Shown piece by piece: positions 1-5,133 of a stretch of DNA of 5,133 nt (its first letter is position 1; every line of letters begins with the position of its first letter). This DNA is from Melioribacteraceae bacterium (GTDB taxonomy: Bacteria > Bacteroidota > Ignavibacteria > Ignavibacteriales > Melioribacteraceae): positions 1 through 5,133 of the forward strand of contig JALSNL010000050.1 of assembly GCA_026987055.1 (NCBI GenBank), read 5' to 3'. The notes under the pieces were generated by a model. It did not search any database. It saw only the letters and a list, made by a program, of their open reading frames with translations, and had not been told where the DNA came from. The translations under genes were made by a program, and so were the position numbers.

Positions 1-813
1 ATCTCCGCCGCCTTGATACGGAGGCATTTTATCAAGATATTCCGTTTTTCCCCAAAGAACTCCTATGCCGGTTGGTCCAAATACTTTGTGACCTGAAAAG
101 GCATAAAAATCGCAGCCTAATTTTTGCACGTCTATTTTTGTATGTGCAGCAGCTTGTGCTCCGTCAACTAAAACGGGAATGTTGAACTGATGAGCTTTGT
201 TTACAATTTTTTGTATCGGGTTAATTGTTCCAAGTGTATTGGAGATATGAACGATTGATACCAATTTTGTTTTTTCGGAAATTAGTTTTTCAAATTCATC
301 GAATAAAAATTCTCCGGCGTCATTTATCGGAACAACTTTAAGTTTTAAGTTTTTCTTTGCCGCAATTAATTGCCAAGGAACAATATTGGAATGATGTTCC
401 ATGTGCGAAATAATTATTTCGTCTCCTTCGTTAAAATGTCCGGCATCTAATAATGAATTGGCTACTAAGTTTATTCCTTCCGTAGTTCCGCGTGTAAAAA
501 TAATTTCGGATACGCTTAATGCATTTATAAATTCTTTTATTTTTAGTCTTGAATTTTCATAAAGTTCCGTAGCCAATTCGCTTAAAAAGTGCAAACCCCT
601 ATGAATATTGGCGTTTTCATAGGTGTAATAGTTTGAAATGGAATCAATAACAGACTTTGGTTTTTGGGTAGTTGCCGCATTGTCAAAATAAACAAGCGGT
701 TTGTTGTTTACCAATCTGCTGAGAATAGGAAAGTCTTTTCTGACTTCATCAACTTCAAATTTTCTATAAGTTTTAATTTCCGGATTTGCAATATTTTTTG
801 TTTCTAATTCCAT
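1..813 (-). CDS. sufS: SufS cysteine desulfurase (class II, PLP-dependent), 3' end outside the window
   Basis: SufS removes sulfur from L-cysteine, giving alanine and an enzyme persulfide that feeds the SufBCD scaffold in the cytoplasm. The first 271 residues are present; the family is usually a little over 400, so about a third is missing, including the active-site cysteine that carries the persulfide. Visible fold-type I aminotransferase signatures are DNAATT (44-49), HRG (71-73), RGTTEGIN (108-115), MEHHSN (138-143, with the cofactor-stacking His at about 140), VDGAQ (216-220, Asp217 and Gln220 contacting PLP) and SGHK (240-243), where Lys243 is the Schiff-base lysine. These sit 17 residues later than in E. 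coli SufS, so the N-terminus is somewhat longer. The ATG overlaps the sufD stop as TAATG, and only a weak AAGAG lies about 10 bases upstream, so translational coupling to sufD is likely. The RGTTEGINLVANS and HKVFGPTGIG segments favour SufS over IscS/NifS. Not seen: the C-terminal catalytic loop, and any partner such as SufE or SufU. Confidence 0.96.
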   Translation of the reverse strand, partial: MELETKNIANPEIKTYRKFEVDEVRKDFPILSRLVNNKPLVYFDNAATTQKPKSVIDSISNYYTYENANIHRGLHFLSELATELYENSRLKIKEFINALSVSEIIFTRGTTEGINLVANSLLDAGHFNEGDEIIISHMEHHSNIVPWQLIAAKKNLKLKVVPINDAGEFLFDEFEKLISEKTKLVSIVHISNTLGTINPIQKIVNKAHQFNIPVLVDGAQAAAHTKIDVQKLGCDFYAFSGHKVFGPTGIGVLWGKTEYLDKMPPYQGGGD

Positions 814-2135
814 TAAAATTCAACTCTTTTTAGATGTTGAAAAATTGTGTGATTTATTTTTTCTCTTAATTGTTCTATTGAAATTTCTTTTACAACATCA
901 TCAATAAAAGCGCGGATTAACATAGATCTTGCCAGTTCAAGAGGAACACCTCTTGAGCGAATATAAAAAAGTGCCTCTTGATCCAACTTGCCAACAGTTG
1001 CACCGTGGGAACATTTAACATCATCGGCATAAATTTCCAATTGCGGTTTTGAATCCGATATTGCTTTGTTAGAAAGAAGAACGGATTTATTGGATTGAAA
1101 CGCATTGGTTTTTTGTGCTTCTTTTTGAACTAAAATTTTACCGGAAAATATTCCTTTTGCATCATCGTCTAAAATTCCTTTGTACAGCTCGTTACTGTTG
1201 CTGTTGGGTTTTATGTGTTCTATAAAAGTATGGTTATCTATTTGTTGATTTTTATTCCCGAGGTAAAGTCCGTAAAGATTATTCTCAACATTTTCTCCGT
1301 CTAATTCCGCATTGATATTATTTCTTGTTATCAATGCTCCGAACGAAAGTGAAAAATGTTTTACAACGCTGGAATTTTTTTGTAGAATGTTAGAGTTTTC
1401 AATATGAAAAGCATTGGGCGATTCGTTTTGAATTTTGTAAACATTTAGGTTTGCATTTTCATCAACGGAAATTTCCGTAACTATATTTGTAAAATGTTCG
1501 GTTGCTTTTTCACTAACATATTCAAAAATTATTTCCGCTTTTGAATTACTTTCCAAATGTATAAGGTTATGAGGTTGATTTAGTAATTTGTTATTACCCG
1601 TTGAAATGTTTATAACGTGAAACGGTTTATCAATTATCGTTCCTTTAGGTAAATAGAGCAGAAAGCCATCGTGTAAAAAAGCAGTGTTAAGTAAATTAAA
1701 AATGTTATTATCTTTTTGTAATTTGTTTTTTATGTCGAATAGCTTTTCTAATCTCGTATCGTTTTTATTTAGCAAGTTGCTTAAACTGCCGGCAATAATA
1801 TCTTTTCCAAAATCCAATCCGGTTGATAATTCCGAATTAAATATTCCGTTAACAAAAACAAATCTGTAAACGTCAAGGTTATCAAGTGTATATTCTTCAA
1901 TAGTTTCAAGATTTACGGAACTATTAGCCGAAAGCGAGGAAGGTAAAAAATTATTTTTCAGCAAAGGATTTATGTTAATGTATTTCCATTCTTCATCTTT
2001 TTTTGTCGGGAATTCCAAAGTCTTAAATTTTTCAATTGCTTTATTACTCAAAGTACTAAAAACGTTTTTGTTTGAAGACTTAAAAAGATTAAAATTATCT
2101 ACGTACCACTTTTGGTTATCGATTCTATTTTTCAT
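813..2135 (-). CDS. sufD: SufD, FeS cluster assembly scaffold subunit
   Basis: SufD pairs with SufB and sits on a SufC dimer to form the cytoplasmic SufBC2D scaffold; it is linked to iron acquisition and cluster formation at the SufB-SufD interface. The protein is 440 residues, near the usual length of about 420-440. An N-terminal helical part contains the family motif FPTKKDEEWKY (42-52). A middle right-handed beta-helix region includes the LHDGFLLYLPKG segment, the counterpart of [11 protein letters not shown] in SufB. The C-terminal core has SKPQLEI (362-368) then CSHGATVG (375-382), with Cys375 and His377 matching the conserved pair of E. coli SufD (His360), followed by the SufC-contacting helices around LARSMLIRAFIDDVV. 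The ATG is set by an AGGAG overlapping the sufC stop, leaving nine bases between the genes. The stop shares one base with the sufS start. It is much more divergent than SufB, as is normal for SufD. No frameshift or missing key residue was seen. Confidence 0.96.
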   Translation of the reverse strand: MKNRIDNQKWYVDNFNLFKSSNKNVFSTLSNKAIEKFKTLEFPTKKDEEWKYININPLLKNNFLPSSLSANSSVNLETIEEYTLDNLDVYRFVFVNGIFNSELSTGLDFGKDIIAGSLSNLLNKNDTRLEKLFDIKNKLQKDNNIFNLLNTAFLHDGFLLYLPKGTIIDKPFHVINISTGNNKLLNQPHNLIHLESNSKAEIIFEYVSEKATEHFTNIVTEISVDENANLNVYKIQNESPNAFHIENSNILQKNSSVVKHFSLSFGALITRNNINAELDGENVENNLYGLYLGNKNQQIDNHTFIEHIKPNSNSNELYKGILDDDAKGIFSGKILVQKEAQKTNAFQSNKSVLLSNKAISDSKPQLEIYADDVKCSHGATVGKLDQEALFYIRSRGVPLELARSMLIRAFIDDVVKEISIEQLREKINHTIFQHLKRVEF

Positions 2136-2141
2136 TTATTG

Positions 2142-2147
2142 CTCCTA
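2142..2147 (-). promoter_or_regulatory. sufD Shine-Dalgarno embedded in the sufC stop codon
   Basis: On the minus strand the sufC stop TAG runs straight into TAGGAG, so the AGGAG ribosome binding site for sufD begins inside the stop codon. Six bases (CAATAA) then separate it from the sufD ATG. This fixes the sufD start and suggests that ribosomes finishing SufC re-initiate on SufD, helping to keep the two subunits in proportion. Confidence 0.8.
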
Positions 2148-2903
2148 AACCGTTTCGGGTTGTTCTTTAATAATCCAATCGTAACCGCGTTCTTCCAATT
2201 CCAAAGCCAAATCTTTTGTGCCGGATTTAACAATGCGACCTTTGTACAGAACATGAACAAAATCGGGAACAATGTAATCAAGTAATCTTTGATAATGTGT
2301 AACAACAATAACGGCATTGTCTTTACTTTTGTAAGCATTCACACCTTCGGAAACAATTCTTAAAGCGTCTATATCCAAACCGGAATCCGTTTCATCCAAA
2401 ATTGCAAGTTTCGGGTTTAACATGAGAAGTTGTAAAATTTCATTTCGTTTTTTTTCACCGCCGGAAAATCCTTGATTTAGTGCACGATTGATAAGTGAAG
2501 TATCCATCCCAAGTATTTGGGCTTTTTCTTTTAACAAGGATAAAAACTCTTTCGGTGTAAGTTCCGGTTCTCCTTTATGTTTGCGAATTTCGTCCAAAGC
2601 AGTTCTAAGAAATATTGAATTACTTACACCGGGAATTTCAATCGGATATTGAAAAGCAAGAAACAATCCTTCTCTAGCACGTTCGTCCGGTTCCATTTCT
2701 ATAATGTTTTTACCGTCAAAAATAATTTCTCCTTCCGTAACTTCGTAAGCGGAATGCCCTGCTAAAACATTAGCCAATGTACTTTTGCCGGAACCGTTTG
2801 GTCCCATTATAGCATGCACTTCGCCGCGATTAACCGTAAGGTTTATTCCTTTTAATATTTCAGTTCCTTCAACATTTGCATGCAGATTTTTAATTTTAAT
2901 CAT
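2145..2903 (-). CDS. sufC: SufC, ABC-type ATPase of the FeS cluster scaffold
   Basis: SufC is the soluble ATPase of the SufBC2D complex. ATP-driven dimerisation of two SufC subunits rearranges SufB and SufD to allow cluster assembly; it is an ABC ATPase but does not act in transport. The 252-residue length is typical. In order: Walker [10 protein letters not shown] (34-42, Lys40), Q-loop [12 protein letters not shown] (84-95), signature SGGEKKRNE (147-155), Walker [15 protein letters not shown] (166-179, catalytic Glu171) and switch His203 in [12 protein letters not shown]. Lys40, Lys152, Glu171 and His203 fall at the same numbers as in E. coli SufC, so there is essentially no insertion or deletion up to there. 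Lys152 and the EKKRNE signature separate SufC from transporter ATPases. The ATG is preceded by AAAGGAA about eight bases upstream. A 201-base spacer separates it from sufB, unlike the tight sufC-sufD-sufS joints. Confidence 0.98.
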   Translation of the reverse strand: MIKIKNLHANVEGTEILKGINLTVNRGEVHAIMGPNGSGKSTLANVLAGHSAYEVTEGEIIFDGKNIIEMEPDERAREGLFLAFQYPIEIPGVSNSIFLRTALDEIRKHKGEPELTPKEFLSLLKEKAQILGMDTSLINRALNQGFSGGEKKRNEILQLLMLNPKLAILDETDSGLDIDALRIVSEGVNAYKSKDNAVIVVTHYQRLLDYIVPDFVHVLYKGRIVKSGTKDLALELEERGYDWIIKEQPETV

Positions 2904-2945
2904 TTAATATTTCCTTTATACTTTTTCTAAACTTTTAATTATTTC

Positions 2946-3019
2946 ATACTCAGCAGCGAAAGAAGCATTGTTCTTTTTTTATTTCTAATCTTACTTTCTA
3001 TTTTAACTGCTCTCAGTAT
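2946..3019 (-). repeat. Probable decayed palindromic intergenic repeat between sufB and sufC
   Basis: The 201-base sufB-sufC spacer (2904-3104) holds no convincing gene. Its clearest structure is an inverted repeat: ATACTCAGCAG at 2946-2956 against CTGCTCTCAGTAT at 3007-3019. Ten base pairs form, as two blocks of five split by a 1-by-3 asymmetric bulge, and GAAAG/CTTTC could extend the stem inward. The interior is very A-rich. Arms of the form ATACTGAG..GCAG with CTGC..AGTAT resemble, from memory, the short palindromic intergenic repeats of many Bacteroidota and related genomes whose spurious translations read VILRAV.. or VILSEAKNL. Here one frame reads TNVILRAVKIESKIRN, which supports that view. 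The flank 3047-3100, with its own small dyad TTCGT/ACGAA (3047-3051 and 3062-3066), may belong to the same unit. If transcribed, the arms would fold in the mRNA between sufB and sufC. Confidence 0.45.
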
Positions 3020-3104
3020 AACATTTGTAAATTTTTTAATTTTTATTTCGTATTCCACCAAACGAACCGGCAAGCAGACCTGATACTCACATCTTGATAT
3101 TTTA

Positions 3105-4562
3105 TTACCCGACGCTTCCTTCCAAACTAATTGCCAAAAGCTTTTGTGCTTCTATTGCAAATTCCATTGGAAGTTCGTTAAACACTTCTTTGCAAAATCC
3201 GTTTACAATCATATTTACAGCGTCTTCCGTAGAAATTCCGCGTTGGTTAAGATAAAAAATTTGGTCTTCGCCAACTTTGGAAGTTGTAGCTTCGTGCTCT
3301 ACGGTAGCGGAATTATTTTCAATTTCCAAATAAGGGAAAGTATGAGCGCCGCATTTGTTTCCCATTAACATGGAATCGCATTGAGAAAAGTTTCTTGCAT
3401 TTTCTGCGTTCTTGTTTACCTTTACCAAACCTCTGTAAGAGTTGTTACTTTTGCCTGCCGAAATTCCTTTTGATATAATTGTACTTTTTGTGTTTTTACC
3501 GATATGAACCATTTTGGTTCCGGTATCAGCTTGCTGAAAATTATTTGTAACCGCAACGGAATAAAACTCGCCAACGGAATTATCGCCAAGTAAAATACAG
3601 CCGGGATATTTCCAAGTAACAGCGGAGCCGGTTTCCACTTGCGTCCAAGAAATTTTGGAATTTTTTCCTTTACAAATTCCGCGCTTGGTAACAAAATTAT
3701 AAATTCCGCCTTTGCCTTCTTTATCACCCGGGTACCAGTTTTGAACCGTGGAATATTTTATTTCGGCATCATCCAAAACAATAAGCTCCACAACCGCAGC
3801 GTGAAGTTGATTTTCGTCTCGCATTGGTGCCGTGCAGCCTTCCAAATAACTAACGTAACTTCCTTCGTCGGCAATAATAAGCGTACGTTCAAACTGTCCG
3901 GTATTTTCCGCATTTATTCTGAAATAGGTGGAAAGTTCCATCGGACATCTCACACCTTTCGGAATATAAACGAAAGAGCCGTCGCTGAATACAGCGGAAT
4001 TAAGTGCTGCAAAAAAATTATCGGTTTGCGGTACAACAGAACCGAGATACTTTTTCACCAAATCGGGATGATTTATTATTGCTTCGGAAATAGGACAAAA
4101 AATAATTCCTTTTTCGGCCAAAGTTTCTCTAAAAGTTGTTGCAACCGAAACAGAATCGAAAACAGCATCTACTGCAACACCGGCAAGTTTTTTTTGTTCT
4201 TCCAAAGGAATGCCGAGCTTTTCAAATGTTTTCAATAATTCAGGGTCAACCTCATCCAAACTTTCAAGTTCCGGTTTCTTTTTGGGAGCGGAAAAATATA
4301 TCAAATCCTGATAATCAACTTTTTCGTAATTTACTTTTGCCCAATCCGGTTCTTCCATGGTTAGCCAATGTTTGTAAGCTTTTAATCTCCATTCGGTCAT
4401 CCATTCCGGTTCGTTTTTTATTTTGGAAATTTTACGAATTATATCTTCGTTCAAACCTTTCGGAAATTCATCTGCTTCAATATCGGAAACAAACCCCCAT
4501 TTGTAATCGGTTTGAGTAACATCTTCAACAAGTTTTATATCTTCGCGTGTTTCTTCGTTCAT
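3105..4562 (-). CDS. sufB: SufB, FeS cluster assembly scaffold subunit
   Basis: SufB is the main scaffold subunit of the SufBC2D complex: it receives sulfur from SufS (through a carrier) and holds the nascent iron-sulfur cluster at its interface with SufD. The 485-residue length is close to the usual 470-495. The N-terminal helical domain is followed by [24 protein letters not shown] at about 187-210, then the beta-helix with [20 protein letters not shown], where Cys243 corresponds to the sulfur-accepting Cys254 of E. coli. The C-terminal core has [18 protein letters not shown], with Cys395 matching Cys405, and VEHEATTSK with Glu422-His423-Glu424 matching the residues around His433. The last helices contain the SufC contact region. 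The ATG has an AAGG six bases upstream (minus strand CTAAGGT, 4568-4574). It is the first gene of the operon, 131 bases downstream of a lipoprotein gene on the same strand, and follows a candidate promoter and inverted repeat. No truncation or missing key residue was seen. Confidence 0.98.
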   Translation of the reverse strand: MNEETREDIKLVEDVTQTDYKWGFVSDIEADEFPKGLNEDIIRKISKIKNEPEWMTEWRLKAYKHWLTMEEPDWAKVNYEKVDYQDLIYFSAPKKKPELESLDEVDPELLKTFEKLGIPLEEQKKLAGVAVDAVFDSVSVATTFRETLAEKGIIFCPISEAIINHPDLVKKYLGSVVPQTDNFFAALNSAVFSDGSFVYIPKGVRCPMELSTYFRINAENTGQFERTLIIADEGSYVSYLEGCTAPMRDENQLHAAVVELIVLDDAEIKYSTVQNWYPGDKEGKGGIYNFVTKRGICKGKNSKISWTQVETGSAVTWKYPGCILLGDNSVGEFYSVAVTNNFQQADTGTKMVHIGKNTKSTIISKGISAGKSNNSYRGLVKVNKNAENARNFSQCDSMLMGNKCGAHTFPYLEIENNSATVEHEATTSKVGEDQIFYLNQRGISTEDAVNMIVNGFCKEVFNELPMEFAIEAQKLLAISLEGSVG

Positions 4563-4592
4563 TATTTACCTTAGTTTTTCAATTTTATTTTG

Positions 4593-4624
4593 TAAAGATA
4601 TAGAAAAATGTTTAATCTTGCAAA
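4593..4624 (-). promoter_or_regulatory. Candidate sufBCDS promoter, Bacteroidota -33/-7 type
   Basis: On the minus strand TTTG (4621-4624) is followed by exactly 20 bases and then TATCTTTA (4593-4600). This matches the Bacteroidota pattern TTTG-N19/20-TAnnTTTG with one mismatch in the last base. Transcription would start a few bases further, leaving a leader of roughly 25 bases before the sufB ATG with room for the AAGG site. A nearly identical arrangement lies upstream of the lipoprotein gene, which makes chance less likely. No mapping data are available, so the start point is inferred. Confidence 0.6.
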
Positions 4625-4640
4625 AAAAGTCAAGATTAAA
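4611..4640. promoter_or_regulatory. Perfect 10-bp inverted repeat overlapping the suf promoter (candidate operator, or terminator)
   Basis: TTTAATCTTG (4611-4620) and CAAGATTAAA (4631-4640) are exact reverse complements separated by ten bases, CAAAAAAAGT. The half-site centres are 20 bp apart, about two helical turns, on either side of an A-tract. One arm lies in the promoter spacer and the -33 TTTG falls in the central ten bases, so a dimeric regulator bound here would cover the promoter. I see no specific match to the IscR or SufR sites I can recall and name no regulator. The alternative is a weak terminator for the upstream lipoprotein gene: in that direction the stem is followed by CATTTTTCT, but it has only two G-C pairs and a short, interrupted T-run. 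Confidence 0.55.
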
Positions 4641-4693
4641 TAAAAAAGAAGAAAAACAGGGTTGTTTCGGTTTTAAAAACGGCTGTGTATAAT

Positions 4694-5038
4694 TTACTTG
4701 TTAAATTTTACAATATCGGCGGTAACCGTACATTTAACAATGTTGAAAAATACAATTATACTGCTATCCCAATTAACCGTAATATTTGCAAGAGCTTGAT
4801 TTGGTTTGAGCGGATGTTTTTTAAGCATGTCTTGTTTAGCTTTGTTAACAATTGCCGAAGCATTGAATCCACCGATACCTAAAATGTAAAAGGTAGAAGC
4901 GGAACCGGAAATATTTTGTTGCGTATAATCAAAATTAGCTTTACTTAATGATGCGGAATTCATCATGTAACCTGAATGAACTACACAACTGCTAAGAAAA
5001 CCAATAGAAATAACTAAAATTCCCAATACTTTTTTCAT
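4694..5038 (-). CDS. Small secreted lipoprotein, DUF6567-like, function unknown
   Basis: This is a 114-residue protein. It begins with a short lipoprotein signal: Lys2-Lys3, a hydrophobic stretch (4-15) and a lipobox LSSC, with Cys18 as the lipidated residue, leaving about 97 mature residues. The product should be anchored in a membrane facing the periplasm or the cell surface. The mature part shows SGYMMNSASLSKANF (22-36), a glycine-rich YILGIGGFNASAIVNKAKQDML (51-72), then HPLKPNQALANITVNW (75-90), ending in strand-like CTVTADIVKF (103-112). This pattern matches, from memory, a family of small Bacteroidota lipoproteins listed as DUF6567; no biochemical role is known to me. The family name is less certain than the lipoprotein call. 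The start is supported by AAAGGAGA just upstream and a candidate promoter beyond it. It lies 131 bases before sufB on the same strand, but with its own promoter and a separate one for suf it is probably an independent unit, not a Suf component. Confidence 0.85.
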   Translation of the reverse strand: MKKVLGILVISIGFLSSCVVHSGYMMNSASLSKANFDYTQQNISGSASTFYILGIGGFNASAIVNKAKQDMLKKHPLKPNQALANITVNWDSSIIVFFNIVKCTVTADIVKFNK

Positions 5039-5043
5039 GTTAA

Positions 5044-5051
5044 TCTCCTTT
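5044..5051 (-). promoter_or_regulatory. Strong Shine-Dalgarno of the lipoprotein gene
   Basis: The minus strand reads AAAGGAGA, then TTAAC and the ATG at 5038-5036. It is the most complete Shine-Dalgarno in the window and fixes the lipoprotein start so that the basic N-terminus and lipobox lie at the expected distance. Confidence 0.8.
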
Positions 5052-5062
5052 GCTGATTTTTT

Positions 5063-5093
5063 AAAAGATATAAAAATTTATTCGGAATACAAA
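5063..5093 (-). promoter_or_regulatory. Candidate promoter of the lipoprotein gene, Bacteroidota -33/-7 type
   Basis: On the minus strand TTTG (5090-5093) is followed by 19 bases and TATCTTTT (5063-5070), in the same arrangement as the suf promoter candidate; the two share TATATCTTT across the -7 element. The last base departs from the TAnnTTTG consensus. The rest of the upstream region to the window end is AT-rich, and I see no gene or other site in it. Confidence 0.55.
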
Positions 5094-5133
5094 TGCATAA
5101 AAATAGTTGAAAAAATATACCATTTGTTAACTT

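Noticed and set aside
2904..3104. A separate promoter for sufC within the sufB-sufC spacer
   Set aside because: A TTTG with a 20-base spacer exists, but the sequence at the -7 position is TAAAAAAT, a poor match to TAnnTTTG. A TTTACA near TATACT is spaced by only five bases, too close for a classical promoter.
2932..3107. A minus-strand frame of over 50 codons open from the sufB stop to just before sufC, including TNVILRAVKIESKIRN
   Set aside because: It has no convincing ribosome site or start, overlaps the inverted repeat, and reads like the spurious translation of a palindromic intergenic repeat.
3639..4238. A 199-codon open frame on the plus strand, opposite sufB
   Set aside because: It lies wholly antisense to sufB, whose protein is conserved along its full length with all key residues. 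The translated product looks like no family I know and has the biased composition of a complementary-strand shadow.
4651..4693. A terminator directly after the lipoprotein gene (AAACA/TGTTT stem followed by a T-rich stretch on the minus strand)
   Set aside because: The stem is only five base pairs with a four-base loop, too weak to call in such AT-rich sequence.
4685..4882. A 65-codon plus-strand frame opposite the lipoprotein gene
   Set aside because: It is antisense to a gene with a clear lipobox, strong ribosome site and promoter candidate, and has no recognisable features of its own.

Overview
The window is AT-rich DNA that reads almost entirely on the minus strand. It most probably comes from a member of the Bacteroidota. 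Three things point that way. The small lipoprotein at 4694-5038 looks like a lipoprotein family I know mainly from that phylum (DUF6567-like). Both upstream regions carry a TTTG-N19/20-TATCTTTW arrangement, which fits the Bacteroidota -33/-7 promoter (TTTG / TAnnTTTG) better than the classical -35/-10. The suf gene order B-C-D-S is also the usual one there. I cannot assign a genus.

Layout, in the direction of transcription (high to low coordinates). At 5133-5039 is a short upstream region with a candidate promoter and a strong Shine-Dalgarno. At 5038-4694 is a small secreted lipoprotein of unknown function. At 4693-4563 is an intergenic stretch holding a perfect 10-bp inverted repeat that overlaps the candidate suf promoter. 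Then come sufB (4562-3105), a 201-bp spacer, sufC (2903-2145), sufD (2135-813), and sufS (813 to the window edge, 3' end missing). No tRNA, rRNA, CRISPR array, insertion sequence or integrase was seen.

The four suf genes form one operon for iron-sulfur cluster assembly. SufS removes sulfur from cysteine. SufB, SufC and SufD form the ATP-dependent scaffold on which the cluster is built. All the catalytic and binding residues I could check are present. SufC-SufD-SufS are tightly packed: the sufD Shine-Dalgarno overlaps the sufC stop codon, and the sufD stop overlaps the sufS start as TAATG. The only loose joint is sufB-sufC, where the spacer contains what looks like a decayed palindromic intergenic repeat.

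This is an ordinary housekeeping region. I do not see a new biological system in it. The observation most worth following is the inverted repeat at the suf promoter, a candidate operator for an unidentified regulator or, alternatively, the terminator of the upstream lipoprotein gene.
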